Of a DNA stretch of 64,000 bases, positions 35,594 through 45,768 are shown piece after piece. The translations under genes and the position numbers were made by a program. The notes below the pieces were generated by a model. That model saw nothing but the letters and a program-made list of their open reading frames with translations, was not told where the DNA came from and ran no database searches. The stretch is from the NCBI GenBank assembly GCA_022605425.2, contig CM061250.1, forward strand, positions 859,501-923,500. The letters run 5' to 3'. Position 1 is the stretch's first letter. Every line of letters starts with the position of its first letter. The stretch is from Hamiltosporidium tvaerminnensis. Taxonomy: Eukaryota > Microsporidia > Dubosqiidae.

Positions 35594-36320
35594 GTGGATG
35601 GAGGATAATCACATAAGAAACTTTCTGCTTGGCGATGAGTGTGTGAAACAGGTGTGAGAATCATTGTTTGGATTTTTAATGCGAATGAAACCACATTATC
35701 CTTGGTTGTTCCATGGGGGTTGCTATGAGGAGAGATCTAAGAAATTAAGAATCTATTTCTAAAACTTTATTTGTAGTTTTTTACGTAAGGAGATTGCAGA
35801 CCGCAGCTGAACTTGTAGGTAATTGCCATGTAAAAGCATGGAAACCTAGCCTTGCTCATTCGAATTAGAAGACTTAGAGTCTACAAGATATAAAAAATCA
35901 AAACCAGTAAAAGCCGGGAGCGTTAAGTAGCAGATTATACCTGTTGGCATGACATTGCACTGTCTAGGTGGACCCAATGTAAGTCCCTGAAATATATCTT
36001 AGCTAGAAGTTTATTGGGTTCAGAAAGTGTAGAGTAAGTGGTAATGCTGCATAGTCTTGGGGGAGCCCAGGGGGAGCTTCTGAGTTCGATCACACTCAAT
36101 GCAACGGAAATTATCTAACTCCAGGCAACTGCCTCGCCTATTAATAAGGTTCTACACACCTGGTAGATGAAATGCTTTGGGATGTAGGTATCGCAGGGGC
36201 TACTGATGGAGTGTTGGGGTAGCAGTTAATTATGTTAAAACTAGAAATGCGTTAATGTCATGAAAACAAATATAACACTTGCCACTATTTTAAAAAGATG
36301 TGATACTTTTAAATAAAGCT
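35594..36320 (+). repeat. R720 dispersed repeat, copy 4
   Basis: Full-length plus-strand copy beginning GTGGATGGAGGATAA and ending GATACTTTTAAATAAAG. The hairpin GCCATG-TAAAA-GCATGG lies near 35827. A 10-bp AT-rich direct repeat TAATTTTTTA flanks it loosely (35584-35593 and 36327-36336), so a target duplication is possible but not certain. Confidence 0.88.
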
Positions 36321-36475
36321 TCTTTATAATTTTTTACTTGGAAAAACTAAAATAATTCCGAATTTAAATTTTATTTTAATATTTTAAATATTTTTATGAA
36401 TATAAATAAGAAAATTAAGAAGGAAATATTTAAACTGTAATTATAATAAAAATTTATATAAATCTCCATTATAAA

Positions 36476-36721
36476 CTAAAACTTTATCAATTTGTCTAAT
36501 CTTTTACTTTCTTCTTCATCATTAAATAATTCTTTTACGCTTTCTTTTAAAACTTCGATTTCTGCTTTTAATTGTTCTTTTTTAGTTCTTAAAAAATTGT
36601 TTTCTGTTTCTAAAATTACATTTTGCTCCTCTATTTTCAAAGTTGCATTGTAAAATCTCAACAATTTATTATCTTTTTGTTCGTTCAATATTTTAAATAT
36701 TTCTTTTTCATCAAGTATCAT
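36476..36721 (-). CDS. Small coiled-coil protein, unknown function
   Basis: 81 residues. Residues about 26-70 form a continuous predicted coiled coil (IEEQNVILETENNFLRTKK, then EQLKAEIEVLKESVKELF) with heptad-spaced Leu and Ile. The sequence GGGCCC sits directly against the ATG at 36722-36727, which is the start signal of this genome and supports a real gene. It could be a small subunit of a larger complex (kinetochore, prefoldin-like or transcription factor zipper), but nothing decides among these. Confidence 0.55.
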   Translation of the reverse strand: MILDEKEIFKILNEQKDNKLLRFYNATLKIEEQNVILETENNFLRTKKEQLKAEIEVLKESVKELFNDEEESKRLDKLIKF

Positions 36722-36981
36722 GGGCCCAATTATGTCAAAATATTCTTCTCTTTTGAGAAAAATTTCTATTTGATTTAGTATTTATAATTTATTTTGGAAG
36801 TTCAATGTTAAAAAATAAAATCTAAAAGAAGGAATTCTACAAAAATAATATCTTATGAAAGATAAGAATACTCAATAAAAAATGTTTTTAATATTTTGAA
36901 TCGACTTTAATTTTTACATCAAAACTATTTTTTTTCATTATTTTTGTTCAAAAAAAACACAAATTTTGCAAAATGAACCAT

Positions 36982-37120
36982 AAAAAAAATAATAAAAATC
37001 AAAGGTAAAAAACCACAAACCATATAAATTTATTAAATAATTTTTAAAAATTCTTCTAAAAAAAATAATAAAAATCAAAGGTAAAAGCCACAAACCATAT
37101 AAATTTTTTAAATAATTTTT
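36982..37120. repeat. Two-copy tandem duplication upstream of the exosome gene
   Basis: A unit of about 75 bp is present twice (36982-37044 and 37057-37120). It includes AATAAAAATCAAAGGTAAAA and CCACAAACCATATAAATT. The near-identity implies a recent local duplication, ending about 80 bp before the ATG of the next gene. Confidence 0.75.
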
Positions 37121-37201
37121 CTAAAAAAATATAACAAGAAGTTGAATATTTTAAATATTTTATATTTACTGCTTGTGATACCCTCTAATAATCTTTAGTG
37201 T

Positions 37202-37753
37202 ATGGAAATTATAAAACTAAACCCCATTCCATCCTCTCTTTCTTCTGTTTATCTCCAAAACGATGATTCTACCGTAATTTGTGCTATTTTTATATCTGAA
37301 AAACAGCCTTCAGAAAAATCTTTAGAAATCGTTTTTGAAAGTTTAAATATTACAGATGACATATCCAAAATAATTTCTAATACAATAGTTAACAACCTAA
37401 CTCTACATATTCATACACAAATACGAATTTGTTTTTATTGTTTAGAAATCGGTAAAAATCTACTGGAAACACTTATAAATTCATATACAATTTCAATATT
37501 GAATACGGGTTTACCACAGAAAGATATGCTAGTATCTTCTACTATCGATGTAGATGATAAACCAAAAGATAATTATAATACAAATAATCCTATTACACTT
37601 GTTTATTCGTTACATAATAATAGTATTACTCAGATATATTTTAATCATAAAATTTCAGCCGCAATATTGCCTGGTAAAATAGAAATTTTAATTGAAAAAT
37701 GCCAATCAAAAGGTGAACAAATCAAAGAATATTTTAATAAAAAATATTTTTGA
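37202..37753 (+). CDS. RRP46: RNase PH-like exosome subunit, probably Rrp46
   Basis: Subunit of the six-membered RNase PH-like ring of the RNA exosome, which degrades and trims RNA; eukaryotic ring subunits are generally catalytically dead. The 183-residue length is close to the minimum for one RNase PH fold. Visible features are an early strand STVICAIFIS, then LTLHIHTQIRICFYCLEIGKNLLETLINSYTISILNTGLP (about 65-104, two blocks joined). This matches the strand-helix-strand arrangement of Rrp46/EXOSC5, and a tail CQSKGEQIKEYF fits the final helix. Rrp43 or Mtr3 would be the main alternatives. A CCC at 37181-37183 lies 18 bases before the ATG. Confidence 0.6.
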   Translation: MEIIKLNPIPSSLSSVYLQNDDSTVICAIFISEKQPSEKSLEIVFESLNITDDISKIISNTIVNNLTLHIHTQIRICFYCLEIGKNLLETLINSYTISILNTGLPQKDMLVSSTIDVDDKPKDNYNTNNPITLVYSLHNNSITQIYFNHKISAAILPGKIEILIEKCQSKGEQIKEYFNKKYF

Positions 37754-38211
37754 AATAATATTTCTATACTTCTTTGGTCAAAAATATTTATTCTAACCGT
37801 GTTTTTTTAGCAATAAAATGAGAATAAATAATTTTTATAAATCTTTAATATTGAATAAACAACTTTTATTTAATCCTCTAAGCTATCGAATTCTATTATT
37901 TTTACGATATTTTTTAGATATTTTAACTTATTATTGGATTTCAAGGAATAAATTGTAAACTTCAATAAAAATTCAAAAATCTTTGTTATTATTTAAATAT
38001 CTTTTTTACCTTTTAAATTGGGAAGAATAACGTAAATTATTTTTTAATTAAGTTTTCGTAAATATAGGATGATTTTATAAACATTTTGTAAATATTTTTA
38101 ATATTAATAGAAATTGCACGAATTTCTAAAAAAAATCTAAAATTAATAGCATCCGTTATTTAAATCTGTTCAATAATGTATTTCAAATATGAAAATAAAA
38201 AATGAAGCCCT
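37754..38211. other. Intergenic stretch between the exosome and GPN1 genes
   Basis: No gene with an ATG. On the minus strand around 37870-37985 about 39 codons read openly without a start codon; this may be a gene remnant or chance. Confidence 0.35.
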
Positions 38212-39003
38212 ATGGAAGATAGAAATACTATTTTTATTATTGTAGGTATGGCGGGTAGTGGAAAATCGACATTTTGTTCGACTCTATTAGAATGGATACA
38301 TGAGAAATATAGAAAAGAAGATCTTGATACAGAAGAAGATAAATATGATTTGGTTCACACAATAAATCTTGATCCGGCAACACTTTCTGAAAATACATAT
38401 ACTACAGATATTAGAGATACGATAAATTATACATCAGTAATGCAAAAACACGAATTGGGACCGAATGGTGGAATTCTTACATCATTAAATCTTTATTTAC
38501 TAGAATTTCATAAAATTATGGATAAATTTACAGAAAAATTCATCATAATTGATACACCCGGACAAATCGAAGCATTTACATGGTCATCGCCAGGAATGGC
38601 TTTGGTTTCGCTATTAAAAAATATTGGTTCTACCGATAATGGTGAATTCAAACCTTTATATGATATAAAGCTGTTATATATCATAGACGCTCCTCTGTCT
38701 CATAAACATGATATTTTTATGTCAAACATGTTGTATGCAGTCTCATTGAAATGTAGATTTGATTTAGAAACGATATGTGTATTTAACAAAATAGATTTAT
38801 CTGAAGACACAGAAAATATTATAGAATGGATACGAGATTATGAAAAGTTTAGAGAATCTTTACCTGAAGATGAAATGAATACACCAATACTTTCATCTAT
38901 GTGTCTCTATTTCGAAGAGTTTTATAAAAATGTAAAATGTGCTTGTGTATCGAGTTTAGATGGAACGGGAAAAGAAGATTTTTTCCGGGTAGTTTTTGAA
39001 TAA
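38212..39003 (+). CDS. NPA3: GPN-loop GTPase 1 (Npa3/XAB1 type)
   Basis: GPN1 is a cytoplasmic GTPase needed to assemble and import RNA polymerase II. The 263-residue protein has the P-loop GMAGSGKST (12-20), the diagnostic Gly-Pro-Asn loop in LGPNGG (82-87), the switch DTPGQIEAFTWSSPG (114-128) and the guanine-specificity motif NKID (about 197-200). GPN1 is preferred to GPN2 and GPN3 because of INLDPAT, DIRDT, GILTSLNLY and MSNMLYAVS. The C-terminal tail is short, with no long acidic extension. The CCC at 38208-38210 is one base before the ATG. Confidence 0.9.
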   Translation: MEDRNTIFIIVGMAGSGKSTFCSTLLEWIHEKYRKEDLDTEEDKYDLVHTINLDPATLSENTYTTDIRDTINYTSVMQKHELGPNGGILTSLNLYLLEFHKIMDKFTEKFIIIDTPGQIEAFTWSSPGMALVSLLKNIGSTDNGEFKPLYDIKLLYIIDAPLSHKHDIFMSNMLYAVSLKCRFDLETICVFNKIDLSEDTENIIEWIRDYEKFRESLPEDEMNTPILSSMCLYFEEFYKNVKCACVSSLDGTGKEDFFRVVFE

Positions 39004-40562
39004 AAAATTTCGATAAAATTTTGTAAATTATAGTTTATTTTTAAAAACGGTTTAAAATAAAAAAAATATTAAATTTTTCAATTCATATATCAATAAAAAA
39101 AGTATCAAAATACTATTAGACAGTGTAATTTCCTAGTCTGTACATATCTTGGTCGTTTTTTTTATTCGAATTGATTTATATTTTATTCCTATTTGCTATT
39201 CAGTTAAATCCCAAAAAGAGCAATATTATTGCCGTAATATGTTAAAAATTTCAGGTGTTGGATTCTCCGAAATATTCTGTTTTAATACAAGTTTGTGCAG
39301 AAATAAATTGTACTTCTATTAGAGGAGTTTATTATATAGTTTCGATATATCCTTCCAAAGTGCTTTATGTATTTTCTTGAATTGAATCTCGGATCTCGGT
39401 CTGAAAAAAATAAAGAATTTACTGTCTTCTTCGATATTACCGACAGATTTTGCTTCTAGTTTGATAGAACTTACAAGTTTTTAAAAATATATTTTGTAAT
39501 ACTAAATCTTTAATTTTAGAAGTTAACAGACACGAGATAAAATTTTATTCATTAAATATGACTGTTAATTTCCTAAGAAGTTATAATAACTGATTTTTAG
39601 AATTAAAGATACTGTATCGAATCTTTTGAAGAGATTTACAGCTTTCAGATTCTTTATATTTAGGTCAAATACTTGGTTGTAATAGTTTAAATATTTATTT
39701 TGAAAAATATTAATATTATTTTCTTAATCTTAATTTCAATATCTTAATATTTTTTCGAATATTTTTGTGTAACCGAATAACGTTGTTTGTGTTTATAAAA
39801 TATTGAGGAATTATCTATTTACCAATAAAAAATATAATCTTCGATTTAAACCATTAAAATTCTTTGTAAATTTGTTATTGTTTCTCAGGTCTCTTGATTC
39901 GAAATTAATTTTATGTTGTATCACAATATTGACATTTGCTTGATATAAAACAAATTAGACTAAGTTTAAATTTCTGGAATTCTGCTTCATCGATTTTCCA
40001 CATATTTGTTTTCTATATTAAATTGAGAGATTTATACAAAGCTAAAATCACATCCTTCTTGATTTTATGTAGTATATACAGAAGTAAACTTGCCATCATC
40101 TAAATGTTATTTCTTCTCGGAAATCTGTTTTGGTTATTACCAGGATTTTTTAAAATGTACTACATATTTTAATATTCGACATTTTACAAATATTTTGTTT
40201 AAAATTAATTTTCTATATTTCTTTATAAGTAATTTGAGAGTTTCACAGCTTAAAATATACCTACCAAGAGTCTTAAATAAAATTTAATTTTTTTTTAAAG
40301 AAACAATTATCTTCATAATAGATAAATAGAAAACCATACCAGGAATATTCATTATAGATATTTCTATAAATGATACAAAATAAATTAAATCAGAAAATAA
40401 AAATATTTAAATTTATTATTGATTTGATTTGTAAACATAGAAGACGTTTAATTCTTTTATTATATCTTTTAAATTTTCTAATTGCTTCAATGTATCTTGA
40501 ATTCTTTGAAACATAATCAAACTGTAACTGTTTTCACATATATTGAAATATTATATTAAATA
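39004..40562. other. Intergenic stretch, possible decayed gene
   Basis: No intact gene. On the minus strand between about 39150 and 40150, short stretches read as leucine/lysine/asparagine-rich protein similar in flavour to the LRR genes, interrupted by many stops (for example around 39400-39480 and 39990-40080). This may be an LRR-family relic; the evidence is weak. Confidence 0.3.
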
Positions 40563-40566
40563 CCCC
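40563..40566 (+). promoter_or_regulatory. CCCC start-proximal signal of the helicase gene
   Basis: The CCCC is seven bases before the ATG at 40574. It supports that ATG and not the in-frame TTG just upstream. Confidence 0.6.
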
Positions 40567-40573
40567 TATATTG

Positions 40574-43003
40574 ATGGATGAATTTGAAAAAATATATCGA
40601 TTGATAAAGTTAAGTGAATTCATTCGTGAACATTTAAATGTAGATGATAAAACTTTAACCGAATATATTTTATATCTTTTAGAAAATAATAATTTATCAG
40701 AAATTGAAAGTAAATTAGAAATGGAATTGATTATTAAACTTAAAAATTTCTATTGTGAGATAATAAACAACAAAAACAATATTAAATCTTTAACTGATGA
40801 TAGAAACATTATCAATATCTCAAGTATTAAAATAAATAATAATTTGCCACTATTTATTAGAAAAATCAAAGAAAGATATTTGCACGTGGATTTAAATTAT
40901 CGAAAATTGAACAGAAAAAATGAAGATTTTTCGGATGAATTTACGATAAATAAATTCGAAAATCAAATATTTTCTAACGAAACAAAAGAAATAACATCTA
41001 AAGAAAACGATTTGCCAATTTTTGAAAAGAAATATGAAATAATAAATGCAATCAAACGAAATTCAGTTGTAATAATAGAAGGATCAACTGGATGTGGAAA
41101 AACCACACAATTACCTCAATTTCTATTGCCATATTATAATAAGATCGTATGTACACAACCGAGAAGAATAGCAGCAATATCGGTCGCCAAATCAGTATCT
41201 GAACAATTGAAAACACATTTAGGTGAACTCGTTGGTTATAAGATAAGATTTAAAAATGTTACATCAAGAAAAACAAGAATAAAATTTGTTACTGAAGGTA
41301 TTCTATTGAGAGAAATAAAAAATAAAAGATTTTTGGAAAATGATATAATAATTCTCGATGAAACACACGAGAGATCTTTAAATATAGATTTATTAATCAG
41401 TTATTTTAGAAACAATCAATCTTCGAAAATAAAATTAATAATTATGAGCGCAACTTTAAATAGTTATAAATTTTCTAGATTTTTCAATGACTGTCCAATA
41501 ATTCAAATTTTTGCACAAAGATTCCCAATTCAAACAAATTTTTTAAAATATTCGTGTGAAAATCATATAAATGAAACCGCTAAAACTATCATTGAAATAC
41601 ATAAGAATACCAAGGATGGTGATATTTTAGCATTTTTAACTGGTAAAAACGAAATAGATGATGTCTTTGTATATCTAAATACAGAATTAAATAATATAGC
41701 TATGGAGAAAGATTCCCAACCAATAATATTCAAACTTTATAGTGGAATTTCTAAAGAGTATCAGCAAAATGTGTTTGAAAAATACGATAGAAGAAAAATA
41801 ATTCTGAGTACAAATATTGCTGAAACATCAATTACAATTCCGGATTTGACTTATGTTATTGATTGCGGGTTTGTTAAACAAAAAAAATATTATAAATGTG
41901 ATATTTTAGAAACTGTAAAAATATCAAAAGCTCAGGCTATTCAACGTTCTGGTAGAGTTGGTAGATGTAAAGAAGGATTTGTTTATAGATTATATACCGA
42001 AAATGAATATAATGAATTTCTTGATGAGCCGATACCAGAATCACTTAGATGTGATTTTTCAGAAGTAATAATTTCATTATTATGGTTAGGTATTCGAAAT
42101 ATTTTTGAATTTGAAATGATTGATAAACCAATAAATGAGAAAATATTTAAAGCATTAGAAGAATTATATTGGTTGAATGGTATTGAAGAATTGAATCAGG
42201 ATAGTAGAGATTTATATAAAAAAGGTGAACCTCAGATAAAATTAACAGATACAGGAAATAAAATGGCAGAAATACCTTTAAATATAAAATATAGCAAGAT
42301 TTTGATTATTGGTGAATCATTAGGTGTTTTTGAAGAAGTTCTAATTATTTGTTGTATGTTAAATGTTCAAAATATATATGAAGAAATAAGAAAAAACGAT
42401 AAAAATTTTGCAATATTTTTAAAAGTAAAGGAAAATTTCTCTGATGAAAAAGGCAATCATTTTTCTTACCTTAAAATTTACAAACAATGGGCCATGACTG
42501 ATTTTTCTCGAGAATTTTGTAAAACCAATTTTCTTAATTATTTTAGCCTTAAAAATGTTCAAAAGATGATTGATCAAATCAAAAACCAATTTTTAAAATT
42601 TCACAAAAATTATAATTTTGATTACGAAAAGACAGATAAGCTTAAAAGATGTTATGGAAAAGATGAATTAATCATTTATTCGATTTCTTGTGGGTTTTTT
42701 AGAAACGTTTGTAAACGATCTAATTTCAGTTATACTACACTAGATGATAAAAACGAATATTTTATACACCCTTCGAGTGTTCTATATTCCGAAACCCCTG
42801 ATTTAATTATATATTTGGATATTATAACTTCTAAGAAACAATATGTGATAAATTGTTTAAAAATCACACCCGATATTTTGTTCAAATCATCAAACAATTT
42901 TTATTGTATATCTAATGAAATAAAACCTTTGTTTAATAATCGTAAAGAAGATCAAAATTATTTAAAAAAACCAAAAATCGTTTACAATCGACATAAATTT
43001 TAA
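40574..43003 (+). CDS. PRP22: DEAH-type RNA helicase, Prp22/DHX8-like
   Basis: Probable ATP-dependent helicase that releases spliced mRNA from the spliceosome. The 809-residue protein has an N-terminal helical segment (about 5-65: IREHLNVDDKTLTEYILYLL) resembling the start of DHX8/Prp22. It then has the P-loop GSTGCGKTTQLPQF (170-183), TQPRR, box II as DETHERS (about 262-268), SAT (292-294), STNIAETSITI and motif VI QRSGRVGRCKEG. A ratchet domain and an OB-fold follow (EYFIHPSSVLY). Compared with animal and yeast Prp22 it lacks the S1 RNA-binding domain. Thr replaces the usual Ala of DEAH, which is unusual. Other DEAH spliceosomal or ribosomal helicases cannot be excluded; the helicase family itself is certain. 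Confidence 0.8.
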   Translation: MDEFEKIYRLIKLSEFIREHLNVDDKTLTEYILYLLENNNLSEIESKLEMELIIKLKNFYCEIINNKNNIKSLTDDRNIINISSIKINNNLPLFIRKIKERYLHVDLNYRKLNRKNEDFSDEFTINKFENQIFSNETKEITSKENDLPIFEKKYEIINAIKRNSVVIIEGSTGCGKTTQLPQFLLPYYNKIVCTQPRRIAAISVAKSVSEQLKTHLGELVGYKIRFKNVTSRKTRIKFVTEGILLREIKNKRFLENDIIILDETHERSLNIDLLISYFRNNQSSKIKLIIMSATLNSYKFSRFFNDCPIIQIFAQRFPIQTNFLKYSCENHINETAKTIIEIHKNTKDGDILAFLTGKNEIDDVFVYLNTELNNIAMEKDSQPIIFKLYSGISKEYQQNVFEKYDRRKIILSTNIAETSITIPDLTYVIDCGFVKQKKYYKCDILETVKISKAQAIQRSGRVGRCKEGFVYRLYTENEYNEFLDEPIPESLRCDFSEVIISLLWLGIRNIFEFEMIDKPINEKIFKALEELYWLNGIEELNQDSRDLYKKGEPQIKLTDTGNKMAEIPLNIKYSKILIIGESLGVFEEVLIICCMLNVQNIYEEIRKNDKNFAIFLKVKENFSDEKGNHFSYLKIYKQWAMTDFSREFCKTNFLNYFSLKNVQKMIDQIKNQFLKFHKNYNFDYEKTDKLKRCYGKDELIIYSISCGFFRNVCKRSNFSYTTLDDKNEYFIHPSSVLYSETPDLIIYLDIITSKKQYVINCLKITPDILFKSSNNFYCISNEIKPLFNNRKEDQNYLKKPKIVYNRHKF

Positions 43004-43074
43004 AGTATATTTTATAAGAATAATGAATTAAATACTCATTTTTAATTTTTTACATTATTCATTCATCTTCAGCA

Positions 43075-43290
43075 CTACAGTTCGGCACAGGCCTCGAGAT
43101 CCCCAGTAGTGCCGCTCACGGGTATCTTTCAAGTGGGTTCGTTTATTTTTTTGGGTTTTATAACAATTTGGTTTTTTAGGTTGGGTTGTTAGCCTTACGC
43201 CCAACTCGGAGGAGTAGTTCCTTTTAGTCGCTTCTTACAACAAGCAGGGAATACGTCAAGCCAATTCTGCTCCCCGAATGGTGGGGATGA
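43075..43290 (-). mobile_element. GC-rich island resembling the 5' leader of an animal non-LTR retroelement
   Basis: About 215 bp of near-balanced base composition inside extremely AT-rich DNA. On the minus strand it contains ATTCCCTGCTTGTTGTAAGA, GCGACTAAAAGG, GTTGGGCGTAAGGCTAACAA, and ACTACTGGGGATCTCGAGG. These strings recall the repeated leader seen in front of endonuclease-RT retroelements of many invertebrates; this is from memory and unverified. No coding frame is present. It lies 72 bp after the helicase stop codon. A structured RNA remains possible. Confidence 0.5.
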
Positions 43291-44100
43291 AATTCCTTTA
43301 ATAAAAATAATTTCATATATTTTCCAAAAAAGATACAATATACCTTCTTCGTTCTTTAAAAAAGTTCGATTGTAATATTTAATTTTCTTTAAAATTTACC
43401 AATCTTAATAAGACATTATTTATAAATTAACGACGAGTTCTCAATGGTTACCTTAAAATCCTTTATTAAAATTTGTAAGTAATTATCGATGTCTTTTACT
43501 TTAAAAAAAATATTTCAAATGTAAAATCATAGAAATCGAAAATTTTGTAGCAAATATACAATGAAAAAAATAATTTACGAAGTGTCACTCTTTGATAAAC
43601 CAAAACTCAAGCAGAGTAAAATTTATCTATTATAAATGTTTAAAATTATTTAAGGAGTAATATCAGACTATTCCAATCGAAGAATCCAAAGTTAAAGAAT
43701 AAGAACATAAATCATAGCTCGAAATCTAAGAAGTAAAAGTATTTGATATATTAAAAAAGATATTGAAATAAAAATAAAAAAAATCATTAAAAATATGTAA
43801 AAGATTTAAATAATTTAGATGAAATTTTTTTAATACATCTTGTCGTAAATTACTTCATTGTAATTAATATAATTTTAAAAGTAACACTATTACCAAAAAA
43901 CTTGTAAAGAATCGATAAATATTTGTAAGGTTTCTAAAAAAAAATATTCGTAATAATCTGTTACCAAATATCTAAAATCATTTAAAGTTTAACCAGAAAA
44001 ATAATAAAGTAATTTAGATCGAATATAATAGAAAAAATATTTTTAAAATTTTTTAAAAATAATTACAAATAATATACCAATTCTTAAATAATTTTATTTA
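43291..44100. other. Gene-free AT-rich stretch
   Basis: No gene, repeat or RNA recognised between the GC-rich island and the V-ATPase gene. Confidence 0.5.
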
Positions 44101-45198
44101 TTATTCATCGAATTTACATTCTATTTTTGAAAATGCACATTCTAATTCGTTATCACTTTCTTCAAAAGATGAACTAATTGATATTCTTTTAGAAAACCTC
44201 CAATTTTTTATTACCTTTTTCCATTTGTTGAATAAATAATCATCGAATTTATTCCAACAAACAAAATACACATAATTACACGGTATTCCATATCTCAAAA
44301 CACATTCCATATAAACTTTTAAATATTTTATATGAATCATTAAAATAAATATTTCTACAAATAAAGAATTTAAGGATATTTTGTAATTATTTGATGTAAT
44401 TTCATAATCCTTTGAAATTTTATTATTTATTTCCTGTCTCTTCTCATATTCCCCCTTTTTTAAATCATGATTTTTCAAAAAATATCCTTTTTCTTGAATT
44501 TTCTTTTTAATCTCATTTTCTTTACTTTTTATTCCGACGAAAGAAAATAAAATATAGTCATTATCAGAAACAATAACGGAAATACTATCAAAGTGTATGA
44601 ATTCTATATTTCTAAGTAAAGAAAGAAATTCCTTTTCATCTGATTTATTTACTACAACATAAAATTTCTTTATAAACTGTGTTTCTGGCTCTTCATAATT
44701 TATCAATCCTGAAATATTCATTTCTTTAAGATTTCCTTTGGTTTCTCTGTTCATTTTTTCGTATTCTTTAACTATTTTTTCATAATTTTGTGTTTTTTGC
44801 AAATAACTATTTTTTAAAGTCTTATAAGAATCATGTAAGCTTTCTAAAATTTCCTTTAAAAGACTTTCATCATCGTATCGATCAGAAGACCATTTGAATT
44901 TCTTAATATAAAAATCAATGGTGCTATCGTTTATATAAATTTCACCGAATTCTTTCTTTTCCGGTTGTAATTTGTTTTTAACATTTTTTAAAATTATAAA
45001 AAATGTTTCGGTGGTTTGAATTTCCAATTTATCTAAATCTTCAACATGTTTCATCATAAATTCTAAAGATGAAAATCGAAATCTAGGTAAAGAAATTATT
45101 TCGGTTTCTGATTTTGTTAAATGTCGTATTTCTCTTAATAAGGATTCAGAATTGCATTCTTCATCAAAATCATACGGTAAACCAATAAAAAGATACAT
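44101..45198 (-). CDS. VMA5: V-type ATPase subunit C
   Basis: Subunit C is a peripheral stalk component that links the V1 and V0 sectors of the proton pump that acidifies vacuoles and related compartments. The 365-residue protein is near the family's usual 380-390. The diagnostic C-terminal block is IHIKYLKVYMECVLRYGIPC (about 288-307), nearly universal in subunit C. Upstream are the paired helices around FKWSSDRYDDESLLKEILES and the coiled middle KTLKNSYLQKTQNYEKIVKEY. A charged tail (SSFEESDNELECAFSKIECKFDE) is unusual. A GGG at 45205-45207 (CCC on the coding strand) lies six bases before the ATG. Confidence 0.87.
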   Translation of the reverse strand: MYLFIGLPYDFDEECNSESLLREIRHLTKSETEIISLPRFRFSSLEFMMKHVEDLDKLEIQTTETFFIILKNVKNKLQPEKKEFGEIYINDSTIDFYIKKFKWSSDRYDDESLLKEILESLHDSYKTLKNSYLQKTQNYEKIVKEYEKMNRETKGNLKEMNISGLINYEEPETQFIKKFYVVVNKSDEKEFLSLLRNIEFIHFDSISVIVSDNDYILFSFVGIKSKENEIKKKIQEKGYFLKNHDLKKGEYEKRQEINNKISKDYEITSNNYKISLNSLFVEIFILMIHIKYLKVYMECVLRYGIPCNYVYFVCWNKFDDYLFNKWKKVIKNWRFSKRISISSSFEESDNELECAFSKIECKFDE

Positions 45199-45523
45199 TA
45201 CTATGGGATGGTGTAAAAGAAAAATTTTAATAAAATTGTTATTTCTTCACTCATCAGAAAGTGTGTTTAATTTAATAAAAAATTTTAAATTTGAACTTCA
45301 AACTAAAATCATGTTTAAAGATCGAGAATATAGAATTAAAAAAAGGCTCCAAACAAAAAATAAATAGGAGCTTTGAAAATAAATTTCTGTAAATATCGAA
45401 ATTCATGGTAAAGCAAATGTACAAGAGATTCTTTACGTAATGCTTTAAATAAAATTAAATAATTTAACTTCTAAATTTATGTAAATTTTTTATTTTAACA
45501 TTCTTCTGAATTACAATCTATTT

Positions 45524-45768
45524 TATAACTATTGAATTTAACAAGATATTGTCATTCTAACTTATAAAGAATATAACTGTTGAATTTAACAAGATATTGT
45601 CATCCTAACTTATAAAGAATATAACTGTTGAATTTAAAAGATATTGTCATCCTAACTTATAAAGAATATAACTGTTGAATTTAACAAGATATTGTCATTT
45701 TAACTTATAAAGAATATAACTTTTGAATTTAACAAGATATTGTCATCCTAACTTATAAAGAATATTTA
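45524..45768. repeat. Tandem array of five ~48-bp units
   Basis: Units begin with TTGAATTTAACAAGATATTG at 45532, 45580, 45628, 45675 and 45723, with period 48 (one unit is 47). The units differ at a few positions and there are no spacers, so this is a minisatellite and not a CRISPR array. The flanks (45199-45523 and 45769-46211) hold no recognisable gene. Confidence 0.93.

Noticed and set aside
45152-45367. 71-codon plus-strand frame overlapping the VMA5 start
   Set aside because: Mostly antisense to the V-ATPase gene and its promoter; opens with TTG.
45524-45768. CRISPR-like array
   Set aside because: The 48-bp units abut without unique spacers, and the host is eukaryotic; it is a minisatellite.
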